Assembly (NCBI GenBank): GCA_946965045.2
Contig: OX337236.1
Coordinates: 2,046,001 to 2,110,000, forward strand
Direction of reading: 5' to 3'
From: Epithemia pelagica
Lineage: Eukaryota; Bacillariophyta; Bacillariophyceae; Surirellales; Surirellaceae
DNA: 64,000 bases
Within the stretch, counting starts at the first letter, position 1. Each line of letters opens with the position of its first letter. The translations under genes were made by a program, and so were the position numbers. Shown here piece by piece: positions 27,780-38,298 of the stretch. A model generated the notes under the pieces. It did not search any database and was not told where the DNA came from. It saw nothing but the letters and a program-made list of their open reading frames with translations.

Positions 27780-29741
27780 TTATCGAGACGCCTGTTCTGG
27801 GTTTGGTCGACGACGCATGTTTTGCCACCACGGCTTGTTATTATTTTTGCTCTCATTGGCTTCCATCAAGAGGTTTGGGCCATGCATTGTGGCAATGTGT
27901 GGCAAGGCTGCTTCCAGGAAATGTCGCAAGACGGCAGTGCGATGATATTGTGCCTCCCCTACCACATTGTACCGTAAAAAGGTAGCTCGAGTCGCGGCAT
28001 CCACCACGTTCGTGCCCCATACACTCCAGGAAGAAGTGGCGTCATCGTCGACGGCTTGGACCGTCTCGTCCAAGACTCCACCCCCAGGACTGGTCCAACT
28101 GCTCGGACTGGTACGGTCCAATACAAAGGTTCCCACAAGAGCGGCCAATACCAAGGACCAAACAAGACCTCGTTGCAGGTTGGTGGTCCCTTGGGTTTGA
28201 TACAAGGCGGGTAGATTCAAAATCAAAAGTCCTATCCAAAACAAGCATTCCCCCAATGTCATCAAGGAACTATCATCGAGTCCAAGCTCGTCATGAATTG
28301 AGGCCAATTTCGAGAGCAACGAGGAAATCGAGGCCGTCGTGCTGTCGGTTGTCAACCACAAGGGCATCAAAACAAGGCCTTGCAAACAAAAACCAGCCAA
28401 ACAAACCAAAAGTCCCAGTAATTCGGCTCCACCCTGCTGTTCTTCATCGTCGTCATCTTTGCTGTCTCTTTTGTTGTTGGTGCTACCCTCCTTGTTCTGG
28501 ACTTGGGTTTCTTTGGTCCTGCTGCGTTGTTGGGTATGGGTAACGAGCGTCGCCCAATGTGGCGCGGTCCACACCAACATCCACAGGGTACTGGCCATCT
28601 CATAAACTACCAAGGTTTCAATGGGAACGGCATGGCCGTGAAAGGGATGACGTCGACGATGATGCAGGGACCATGCCACGGAATGATGGGAGGAAGAATC
28701 AGTCCCCCACAAGGATTCGAATCTGGATACTACCAACTCTTGAAAGAGTGCGGGGTATTCCAAGCCGCATTGGACTCCCAAGGTCTTGATACCGTAGAGG
28801 AATAAACACAAACTGCTGTACCAAGTGCAGGGTGGCAACGACGACTGGTCTCCTAGAACAAGGGGTGGGAGTGCTACCAAAACCAGTGTGAGTCCACCAC
28901 CCATAACTTCCAGGGGGAACAAGGATTGATCGTATAGGGCCCAGATCAAGCCAAAGAGCGTCACACATCCCCATACGGCAAGACTGGTCGAAAGAAAGGC
29001 CGAGGACGGGTCCAACGTGTTTGGATTGTCTCTGCGATTGGCCGTCCGTCGAGCCCGAGAATCGTCCTCGAGAATAACATCCAGGGACCGATCCTTTGTT
29101 TCGTCAGACATAATTCCGGAAGCAAATGGAGTTGTCGTCGCAACTGGTTTCTTGGTTTGGAATGATTCTCCTCTTGTCCCATTGGTTGCCTCTGTGTTTG
29201 ATTTGATGACCTGTTCCGTTGGAGTCATCGTCTTGATGCTCGGTTGGTGAATGTCGTCATCGTTGTTGTCTGGACTGTTGTTTGGTTGCTCATTCACGTT
29301 TGAGTGGTCGTTGTTGCGGTTGACGCTTCCGTGTTGCTCCGTCGTCGTCTGTGGTCTCAAGAGGGGTAGTAACCGGGGAGCAGCCTTGACAAGAGATTTC
29401 ATGAGGAGTCGATCTTCCAAGGGCACCACCGGTTCCACGACGGTCGATGAATGTGTTTCCTGTGCGACCGAATGAATGGTAGAAATGGTGATGAGTGAAA
29501 TATTGTCATCCTCGTCGTCGTCGTCATCATCATCGAAACTTTGATCTAACGAATGATTGAGATGATTATCCTCATCGTCGTCACTGTGGCCGCCGCCGCC
29601 TTGTTTCTTGACATCTTCTCCCAATAAGGCAAATTTGCCATTTTGGTAATGATGTTCGTGATGATACCCTGGACGTTGTTCGGCCGCGTCCGAAGCAATC
29701 GTCAAGTGCAAATTGGTTCCTCTCGATATATTCAACGACAT
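27780..29741 (-). CDS. Unknown polytopic membrane protein with acidic N-terminus
   Basis: 653 residues from ATG at 29739-29741; the frame extends to 29810 but begins there with TTG. The N-terminal 230 residues are soluble and low complexity, with an Asp run (SFDDDDDDDEDDN) and many Asn/Thr. Hydrophobic segments follow: STSLAVWGCVTLFGLIWALY, MGGGLTLVLVALPPLVLG, a CLFLYG segment, VYEMASTLWMLVW, LLGLLVCLAGFCLQGLVLMPLW, MTLGECLFWIGLLILNL and RGLVWSLVLAALVGTFVL, so about six to seven membrane spans. No catalytic motif or known family is seen. The last 40 residues are basic. It lies upstream of, and on the same strand as, the plastid-protein gene. Confidence 0.6.
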   Translation of the reverse strand: MSLNISRGTNLHLTIASDAAEQRPGYHHEHHYQNGKFALLGEDVKKQGGGGHSDDDEDNHLNHSLDQSFDDDDDDDEDDNISLITISTIHSVAQETHSSTVVEPVVPLEDRLLMKSLVKAAPRLLPLLRPQTTTEQHGSVNRNNDHSNVNEQPNNSPDNNDDDIHQPSIKTMTPTEQVIKSNTEATNGTRGESFQTKKPVATTTPFASGIMSDETKDRSLDVILEDDSRARRTANRRDNPNTLDPSSAFLSTSLAVWGCVTLFGLIWALYDQSLFPLEVMGGGLTLVLVALPPLVLGDQSSLPPCTWYSSLCLFLYGIKTLGVQCGLEYPALFQELVVSRFESLWGTDSSSHHSVAWSLHHRRRHPFHGHAVPIETLVVYEMASTLWMLVWTAPHWATLVTHTQQRSRTKETQVQNKEGSTNNKRDSKDDDDEEQQGGAELLGLLVCLAGFCLQGLVLMPLWLTTDSTTASISSLLSKLASIHDELGLDDSSLMTLGECLFWIGLLILNLPALYQTQGTTNLQRGLVWSLVLAALVGTFVLDRTSPSSWTSPGGGVLDETVQAVDDDATSSWSVWGTNVVDAATRATFLRYNVVGEAQYHRTAVLRHFLEAALPHIATMHGPNLLMEANESKNNNKPWWQNMRRRPNPEQASR

Positions 29742-29810
29742 GGTCGGCGATGATGATGCGAATACCCCACAACAAATAATACCGGAGGACCCGACAATGT
29801 CTCGGACCAA

Positions 29811-30523
29811 ACAAGGAGGAGTTCTTTTGGAACCAGAACAGCAGAGGGGTTGCAGTTCTTATTCACTAGTCCCCTGTTTCAGTACTCTTGGTCTTTGAGT
29901 TGCTTTAGTTCTTTTTCTTCTCCAGCTTGATGATAGAGATGAATGAGGGACAATGAGCGAAACCGAGAAAAGGTATTGTATTGTACAGAGTGTGATGGTG
30001 ATGACTCAATGTACACCCAAGTTAAGATGGGACCAAGGAACATGGTCAGGCCACGTCATGAAGTCTGAGCATTGGCGTTGGAGTGCAAGTCGGGCGGTCC
30101 ACCCAAAAGAAGAGCCGGCCTCGCTGTCACACAAAGAATGAGGCAGAACGGGCGTGCAACTCGGAAGAGGAAGTTCCAAAAAGAACATGTGCATCCCATC
30201 TACTGCGACAAAGCCTCTTCCATTCCATATCTCAAAGTGGACTGCCTCCAAATAGAGGATCGTCCGATTCAAGAGGCATGGGCACTCTTGAATCAAACAA
30301 CAATGCGCCAACAATGGATCCCTAATGGAGCGCGACATGCGATCCATGACAAACAAGCAAAGACGCAGCAAACAAAACAAGAGGGACACGGAGAGCTCAC
30401 TCTTTGGGTTTTCTACGGTTCGTCGGCGAAGGTCTGATCCCCTTTGGCGCCGTTCTTGATTTCTAAAGAGTTGAAACTCCAACTTTCTCTGCTCACTTCG
30501 CTCTCTTACTTACTCCTTCTACC
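29811..30523. other. Upstream flank of DIRS-like element; no gene recognised
   Basis: 713 bp. It probably includes the 5' flank of the minus-strand membrane gene and the left end of the DIRS-like element. Frames on both strands here (for example 30006-30482 minus) have no protein-like features. I could not identify terminal or split repeats matching the 3' side. Confidence 0.45.
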
Positions 30524-32979
30524 ATGTCGGTTCCTCCTCCTCCTCCTCCTGCACAGGATGCTGATACGCTCCTCTCTGCGCTCGTCGCTTCGGCCTCCGT
30601 GGCTAACACCCCTGCGGCTGGGGCCGCCCGTCCTTCTACGGCGGCTCTGGGGGGGGATCGCGGTCAAATCTCCTTTGCTGCTGACCCTCCCACGGATGAG
30701 ATGATGGTTCAAGGCACGGAAACCGCATTGTTTCCTGAGAGCACCATGGACCCTACTGTCCTTGGACGCTCTACCGGTGGTAGTAAGTTTGGTGTCGTGG
30801 CACTTCGCGCAAGCGAATGTGCAGACAAGTTGTTGTGTTTGGGTCTCAAGCGCGGCGGAGCAACCTTTTGCATCGACCCCAAGTGCGCTAAAGCCGGGGA
30901 CCATGGAACTGGTCTAGCTCCCGTCGACTTGGGACCCTCAGGAGGATTGTTCATTACCAAGAACCCTGCCTCTGCCTTTTGCACTCCGGTTATCTCGTTG
31001 AGTGAGATCTCTCAGGAGACACTGGACCAAGTCCAGCATGAAAAACACACTATGGAAGAATGGACGAAGAAATTCGTTGCTATGAAACGTCTTAATCAAG
31101 TTAAGAAAGAAGGTCACCTGGATGCCAGTCTGAAGGAAACAGAGCATAAAATCTCCAAGGCTGACTCCCTCCGTACCCCGTTTACACTCAAGAAAGCTAC
31201 CTCTACCTCCACCTCCTTTGTCGTCGAGAATTTCTCTCCTCACCACAAGATTTTGGACGGGGATCTGCAGGATGTGATTCGGAAGATTACTGTTGACTCC
31301 TCCTTGGTTCCGATAACTCTTCGCGAAATCGAAGACTCGGTGATGGAAGCAGGAGAAGTGATCCAGACTTTGTCCTTGGAACAACAAGCCATTTCGCGTC
31401 AAAACAGCACAGCCGTTGAAGCTCTAGGAATCAAATTTGATAAACTGTCCATGGAAATTGGACCTCGAGAGGACTTGCCGGACGAGTACCAAGCCCCGAC
31501 CCTCTGGGGAATCATCTCTTCGATGATTCGTTCCATTCAAGAATCCTCTCCCTCGACGACTGAATCTCACCAACGTGCTGTGGATAGTCGCCTTGCCGCG
31601 GTTGAGTCCTCTATTGCTACTTTCTTCTCAACCATCCAAGGCCAAGTCTCTTCGAAGTTGTCCTCGACCCAAGTTGAGACTCGTAACTCGGTAGACAAGC
31701 TTCGAAACCAATTCGTGCAAGGCTTCAAAGGAATCCTCGATCGCTTGTCGGCCCTTGAATCCAACACGACGCTCACCAACCGTATCTTGACCATTGAAAA
31801 CAAGATGTCGTCCCATGAAATTTTACTTAGCCAACTGGGAACCTCCCCGCAGATGTTCGGTGCAACACAGACGACATCCAACACAGGAGCACCAGCCCTT
31901 CAAAACAAAGTCACTGCTCTTGAAGGGGAAATCGCGAATTGAGGACCCTCTTGGGAGATGCCAATTTGGAAATGCAACGTCTCAAGGGCAAGGTCGACAC
32001 TTCCACCATCAAGTTCGGAAATCTTGGCGTAGCAACGGTTGATGACTGCAAAGCCTGGGTGGCCCTCAAGTTCGGGTCAAGAGCGTACGGTCTTTTGTTT
32101 GATCTCAACTTGGTGCTTGAATGGTGTGCCCCGCAGGAGAATGGGGATGTTTTATCCATGCTGACTACCATGGAAAAACGACACAAGATGCAGATCGCGA
32201 CAACAAATGAAGCTCGAGCGATTTATGCGATGAAGAATGAATTTCCCCAGCTCTTGTACAAAGATTTCCCTGGCACCGGGCGGGACCCTTCGTTTCTCAC
32301 TGCGATGAAAGAGTACTCGGATTGGGAGTCGCCCGAGCCGGGAGTTCGTGACCGAATCCTGAATGGTCTAGGCAACATGAATTCTATGTTTGGAGAACAA
32401 ATTGCCACAACGATGGCCAATGAACCTGAAGCCCGTTCCTTAGCCTTATCTATGCTATCTGTTTCGGTGGGTTGTTGCCGTGAATTGGTAACCTATTTTG
32501 ATGAAACCATGAATGAACTCACTATCAAGTCGAAGTTTACTACCCGCAAGGCCTTCAGTTTGGTTACCCAAGTGGTCAGGCGCTTCTTCATGGACTTATA
32601 CAAGGTTAGGGCTCAAGTCTACTTGTCTCTTTCGACCACTGATAGTGCTGGCCAGTGCGCATGGATACTTTACGGCGTTCTTCGTACCCACGATGTTATG
32701 AGCGATTACGTCAAAGCTCGTTTCAAGAACCATCCGTCCGTTTCAAGCGAATACATTCGCTTCCTTTCCACCAACTCGGGCTTCGAGTCCCTCAAGACGC
32801 TAGAAGATCAAGTGGAATCCTTGAAGCGTACCTCTGCTCAGTTGGTCAAAGATGTTACCTCGGCCAAGAAAGCTTCCGACACGGCCAGCAGCACTGTGGA
32901 CAGTGTCAAAAAGGATGTGACCGAATTGAAGAAACAAGCCCAGCGTCGTGGAGGATCTACCAACGGTGACAAGAAGTGA
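30524..32979 (+). pseudogene. Gag-like coiled-coil protein of DIRS-like element, frame change at 31939
   Basis: ATG at 30524 sits in ACCATGTC. The first 472 codons end at TGA 31940-31942, and the frame one base back (-1) is open from 31939 to the UGA at 32977-32979. Heptad-rich coiled-coil sequence runs up to the break (LQNKVTALEGEIAN) and resumes in the new frame (LRTLLGDANLEMQRLKGKV), so this was one protein of about 820 residues. An N-terminal Cys pattern (CLGL...CIDPKCAKAGDH) may bind zinc. The second half has a helical domain and a final coiled coil with a basic end (KKQAQRRGG). Either a 1-base deletion or a true -1 shift explains the junction; no canonical slippery heptamer is present. 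Confidence 0.7.
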
Positions 32980-33038
32980 CGGTGTGCCGCGCCTAAACTA
33001 GATGAAAACGTTTCGTATGTTGACTCTGGTTTAGACGC
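32977..33038 (+). promoter_or_regulatory. Candidate UGA-CGG readthrough element with 3' hairpin (DIRS-like)
   Basis: UGA at 32977-32979 is followed directly by CGG, and the frame stays open beyond it for more than 460 codons. Bases 32989-33002 (GCGCCTAAACTAGA) pair with 33025-33038 (TCTGGTTTAGACGC): 12 Watson-Crick pairs, one G-U and one mismatch, with a 22-nt loop, starting 9 nt after the stop. UGA-CGG plus a stem-loop about 8-9 nt downstream is the established readthrough layout of several plant RNA viruses. Use by this element to make Gag-Pol is inferred. Confidence 0.65.
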
Positions 33039-36000
33039 TGGTAGTATTGCATCATCTTTAAGCAGTCTGGGACCTGGCTCTCCTGGTGGTGTTGGTGCCA
33101 AACGTCCAGCCTCACCACCGCCTAGCATTGTCGTTTCGGTCAAACGCTCCAGGCATCGTCCTACTGATCGCGGATCACGGATCTTCCGAAGTGATTTGTC
33201 GTGTCTTATCCTTGGTCAAACATCCCTTTCGTGGGGACTTGGTCTCAGTCTCGGGGACTGGCACGGCATTTACATGTTGGCTGCTGAGTATGAAGCACGA
33301 CGAGAGAACCCCTTTTGGCGTGCCGTTTTGCTTCATTTTGGGGATAAGCTCCACTTAGTCCCAAGCATCGATGTTGTTCTGGGACGAGGGATCATTTCGG
33401 TTGTACTGTTGGAAGGCGATCCTGATTACCTCGCGTCTTCCTTGCTTTTCGTCCCTCCGAGTTGGCCTGTTTTATTGTTGCTTCCTTCGGGATGGAGTCG
33501 CCCCACCCTTCCTCAAGTCCAATGGTTGTCGGTCACCCATCGTCAATGTGGTGGTGTCACGACCGCACGTGTCCACGTTGGGCGTCGTGGTATACCTCCG
33601 TTGTTTTTCCATGTCACCACGCGGCGCACGCTGGGTTCGATCATCTCGCATTCAATCCGTCCTTCCCCGTGTGGGGCGCCCACTCTACCTGATTCTTATT
33701 ACTCCTGTGACGATCAGTTGCACACCCGTGCTCTTTTCAAGTCTATTCGGTTGTCCACACACTTTTCAAAGACGGGTTGGGGTTGTCGTCCGCTTACTGA
33801 TGAAGAAATTGGAACGGCGTTCGATTTGCCGCTTTGGGTCATCGATGATACGATTGCTTTTCGTTGGTGGTGCTCCCACATGATTCATCCGCGAGTTACT
33901 CCCATCAAGATCCCAGCTTTAGTGTTGAATTCCGCTTTACCACACTTGGACCCTGTTCTGATTCACCACACTAGTACCGCCGGCAACAAACATGGTGGAC
34001 CCTCATCCCCGTTTCGTCCCTGCAAACGCGGCCGTTGGTTGACCCCTCTTTCGGAAACTGTCCAAGATGGCGTCCTGGGTACCACCTTTTCCTTCTTGCC
34101 CGCCTTTCTCCCTCATGACGCGTGGCTCGACGATTCCAAGATTGCGGATATTGCGGTTAAGGCAGACGACGCCCTGGCCCCTTTTTGGATTTGGGATGGG
34201 CGGATTCGGGGCATCTACCCTTGGATCACAGATTCGGCGCTTTCAGGCTTCCGCTTGTTGGCTTTGCTTTGGTGGCGTCGCTCCTTGGTGCGGAGTTTCT
34301 TGGCTTATTTACGCTTGCGGTTTGGTGCGAATTGGCCAGCCTTAGTGGCCTCTTCACCACTCCAGGGGGGGGGGGGGAGGAGTCTTTCAATTTCGATTCG
34401 TTTCCCGTACTGCTATCCGCCGGCCGCTGTGTCTTGTCCCAACTTCTTCGTTCCACCTGGTGGGACTGGGATGCGGGTTCTTCGTTGATTTTTTGGCGCT
34501 GGAACGGCCTCTCCCAACAAGCAGATGCCTGGTTTGGCACTCCCATCCATGTCACCGATGCTCTTCCTTCTTATCATCGGCGTCAGCGTGCTCCTCCTGC
34601 GGAAATACTCCCTCAAGTTTCCAAGAAATTATCGACCGTGCTCGAGCGTGGTTATTTGGACGGTGTCTCTCCTCCCTCCAGCATGACCGACTATTTCGCT
34701 GTTCCAAAAGGCGACAATGACATTCGGATGGTCTATAATGGCACAAGCTGCGGGTTGAATAAGTCTCTGTGGGCACCAAATTTTTGGTTACCAACGTCTG
34801 AGTCGGCTCTACGACTATTGACCACCGATTCCTACTGTGGGGACATGGATTTGGGGGAAATGTTTTTGAATTTCCCCATGGACGTACACCTTCGACCCTA
34901 TGCTGGTGTAGACATGAATCCTGTCCAGTCACACCTCACCCCAGAAGCTACAGCCCTCTCTCCTGAATCTGGTAGGGTGCGGTGGAATCGTTTATTTATG
35001 GGTATGCTTCCGAGTCCGTTCCACGCCGCCCGCCAATACTACCTGGCTGAGGAAATAGCAAAAGGAGCACCACAGGATCCAACCAATCCGTGTGGTTTTG
35101 ATTCAATTCGCTTCAACATCCCTGGCTCCGCCGATTACACCCCAACTTTGCCTTGGGTCATGAAGTGGAGCTCTAGACTCGACAACATTACGGGAGATGT
35201 AGTTACCTACATGGACGACTTGCGAACGGTCGGTTCCTCAGCCGAACATGCATGGCAGGTGGCACGCCAACTGGGGGCTAGATTGCAATATCTAGGAATT
35301 CAAGACGCACCTCGAAAGCGGAGACCACCTTCCAAAACTCCCGGCGCATGGGCTGGCAGTGTACACCATATCTCAGCCACGACCATATCAAAAACCCTCA
35401 CCCAAAAGAAATGGGACAAGGGCAAGAAACTCCTGGAAAAATACGTGGATGCATATACCAAGAGTGACTCTCCCACGTTCGATCACAAGCAAATGCAACG
35501 AGACGTGGGCTTCTTCGTTCATCAAGCGCTGACCTACAATTCGCTAATGCCCTTCTTAAAGGGATTCTATTTGACTATGAATGTTTGGAGACCCGGGCGC
35601 AATGGCGAGGGATGGAAGCTGTCAACAAGGGAGTGGCTTTCACAGTTACAAGAAAAGTTTGGGGACGAAGAAATCAACACCATTTGTGGTTTCTTAGACA
35701 CAGATGAAGATGAAGACTCGCATGCAGAACCAACCAACAAAGAAAAGGACATTCCACCAGCACGGGTCAAGGCAGTTCCGAGGCTGCGAACCGATGTACG
35801 AGCCATTGCGGTCATGCTAGGTTCAGAGGATCCTCCCAAAGTCCAAGTCAGGTCGGACACCATCTTTGTTGCATTATTCGGATGTGGCGATGCTTCGGGA
35901 TGTGGATTCGGGGCAGCCTTCCAAGTCCCTTAAAAGAAACTGTCGTATAGAGTGGGAGCATGGAGAAAGGACATCGTGGTAGGTGAATCTTCCAACTGGA

Positions 36001-36911
36001 AGGAGTTTACCAACTGTGTAGAGTCGCTGGAGGAAGAAGCGTCCTTGGGCCATTTGGACAACACAGAAGTCTTCTTCTTCACAGACAACTCAACCGTCGA
36101 ACGTTGTTTCTACAAGGGCTCATCATCAAGTCCAAAACTGCTAGAACTAGTGATCCGTCTACGACGACTAGAGATGCGCCATGCAATACGGCTGCATATC
36201 TCCCACGTATCAGGAAAGAGGATGATCGCTGTGGGAGTGGATGGCATTTCTAGAGGGCAATTGAACGAGGGAGTCATGGCTGGGACTCCCATGTTATCCT
36301 ATATTCCTCTTCACAAGACCCCATTCCAGATGTCCGAGAATCTGTTCGAATGGGTTCGTTCTTGGTTGGGACCCAAAGCAGAAGCACTAACCCCCATGGA
36401 CTGGTTCACAACAGGCCACGACATCCGGGGATGGTCCCTCCCAACAGAACATAACAAACTGTCCCTGCCTATCCTTCGGCCAGGACATTTTGTGTGGGCT
36501 TCGCCTCCAGGAGCAGCTGATGTGGCTCTCGAGGAATTGAGAAAAGCACGTCACAAAAGACAATCTTCCATGCATGTTTTTCTTTGTCAACGCCTGCTTA
36601 CTCCGAAATGGTATAAGCAGTTACACAAGGCATGCGATTTGGTTATGGAGATCCCTGCTGGAACTTCTTTTTGGCCTGAAGGAAATTATGAACCTCTCAT
36701 CGTTGGTCTTGTTTTTCCTTTTATTAGGGCACAGCCGTGGCAATTGCGGGGCACCCCAAAAATGTTCTCAATGGACCGCCAATTGCGCAAATTGTGGAAA
36801 GAAGATCCAGTGGGTGGAAGGGATCTTCTGCGGAAATTTTGCGTTCAGTGTTGGAAAATGCAGTCCATGTCGAAACGCATGGTGCGCAAGTTGTTATTCT
36901 TCGAACGATGA
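32980..36911 (+). pseudogene. Pol of DIRS-like element: reverse transcriptase and RNase H, with frameshift and stop
   Basis: In frame with Gag after the UGA. The first 460 codons (to 34377) are of unknown function, then the frame moves by -1 at a run of 13 G. The RT follows: DYFAVPKGDNDIRMVYNGT, the first catalytic Asp in GDMDLGEMFLNF, and YMDD in VVTYMDDLRTVG near 35210. RNase H follows with CGDASGCGFGAAF, ESSNWKEFTNCVESL, FFTDNSTVERC and VDGISRG. TAA at 35931-35933 splits RNase H between its first and second motifs, so it is a true lesion. The frame ends at 36909-36911, overlapping the recombinase frame as in other DIRS elements. Host function: none; retroelement replication. Confidence 0.8.
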
Positions 36912-38298
36912 GGGTCGGTTCTTTGTGGCTTCCAGGAACTTGATGGTGGAAGAGTCGGACGCGGACCGGATCGTAGCAGCCACTTGGAGAGCGCGCACAA
37001 AGGACCGACGAGAAGATTATAGTCATGCACGAGCGGGAGATCACTTGATGACTCCTTTCGAGTGTGATTGGTGCATCTTTCGAAAGTTGAGAGGTGAGGA
37101 ACCGGACCCGTAAAGCGTGCAAGACAAGTACTTGATGGTGTGTGTGAGACGCATGAATCTCGATGCATTTTGGAGTCGGGCAACAAGCACGGTTGCGCAA
37201 AACACTAGAAATGCCAAAAAGATGATTGAGAAGTCAATGAAAGTGGGAATCCCTTATGGACCGTTCATGAGCCATGGCCCGTTCCCGAGTTACGATCATT
37301 GTGGGTACCAAGTGGCATATTTGATGTTGGACAGTTCGTTGGACGAGGGAAAGTATCATACGGATAGAAAGCAATTTGACACCATCCGGAAATTTCGATC
37401 GGTGTACTCCAATCACGTGAGAGCAACACCGGCCACTTTGGTTGATAATCGACCCCTGGTTTTGACGGACAACAATGGGAAAGCCTTCTCTCGGTTGGGC
37501 CAAGACGAGAGCGGATCATTATGGTTTTCAAGATTTGTTGAAGGTTGTCGCCGACGGATGGGCCAAGACTGGCGCCCGGACCAAGCAATATCTAGCGAGT
37601 TGGTTGTTGCGTTGCTGGGTTCCTTGGAAGAAGAATTGAGGCGCGCAAACAATGTGACGGACCCGTTTGTGACGGTTATGGCGGGAACCTTTTATGCTGT
37701 GTCTTTCGCTTTGTCCTTGAGAGGGCCGGAAGGGCTGCTCCTTGATTTAGGAGCCATGACTCGATATGCAGATCTTTACAAGGACCGGGATTGCGTGGTG
37801 GTTTGTCTTTGGGGCCAATTCAAAGGCGAGCATTCTGAACGGGCTCATCTCCTCCCCTGCTGCAATGTAACAGGGAGTGGAATCAAAGTTCGCCAATGGT
37901 TGAACAGAGCAATGGTCTTGTCTCGGGACATTGGACGAACGACCGGGCCGTTGATGATGGATCGAAAGGGTGTACCCATCGCGCCACGAATGCTGGATGA
38001 CATCCTGCATCGACATTTGTGCAAACTTTTCGACAACGATAAAAACCTTTTTCCTCTGACTGCCATCAAAGGGGAAGAGGACATTGTCACAAAATACTTT
38101 GTGTTCCGATCTTTCAGACGGGGTTCGAATACAAGAGCAAAAGAGGTGGGCGTCGAGCAGCCAGACCTTGAAACTGTCAACCGATGGAGAATAAAGGAGA
38201 GAGCAGGAGCCAATAAACCAGGCGGGGCCATTGACCACATGTATGCAGACCTGTCGATGCTTGTGGGACCGTTTCTCCGGTACAGTTCTGCAATGTGA
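36574..38298 (+). pseudogene. Tyrosine recombinase of DIRS-like element with N-terminal Cys-rich finger, one TAA
   Basis: Overlaps the RT frame by 338 bp. The frame has an ATG at 36574, but protein-like sequence starts near 36760 with a Cys-rich segment (CANCGKK...CSPCRNAWCASC) likely to bind zinc, then GDHLMTPFECDWCIFRKLRG. TAA at 37111-37113 interrupts it; codons resume at once with LDAFWSR, so this is a nonsense change. The catalytic part shows the first Arg in SLRGPEGLLL, the second box as FRSFRRGSNTRAKEVG, with a non-His residue where HxxR is usual, and the probable nucleophile Tyr in DHMYADLSM. The enzyme would circularise or integrate the element DNA by strand exchange. Ends at TGA 38296-38298. 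Confidence 0.75.

Larger units (their letters stand above)
30524..38298 (+). mobile_element. DIRS-like (tyrosine recombinase) retroelement, decayed; termini not resolved
   Basis: Coding order Gag-like, RT/RNase H, tyrosine recombinase, with the last two in overlapping frames, is the layout of DIRS/PAT retroelements, which integrate through a tyrosine recombinase and lack integrase and LTRs. Breaks: a -1 frame change near 31939, a -1 change at a 13-G run (34365-34377), TAA at 35931 inside RNase H, and TAA at 37111 in the recombinase frame. The UGA at 32977 is treated separately as a candidate readthrough site. Only the coding span is given, because split direct or inverted terminal repeats could not be found by eye. 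Confidence 0.8.

Noticed and set aside
30006-30482. 158-codon minus-strand frame
   Set aside because: No protein-like features; it spans the probable left flank of the DIRS-like element.
35931-35933. Third readthrough site at TAA in the DIRS-like Pol
   Set aside because: It falls inside the RNase H domain, has AAG after it and no stem at the right distance; a nonsense mutation is simpler.
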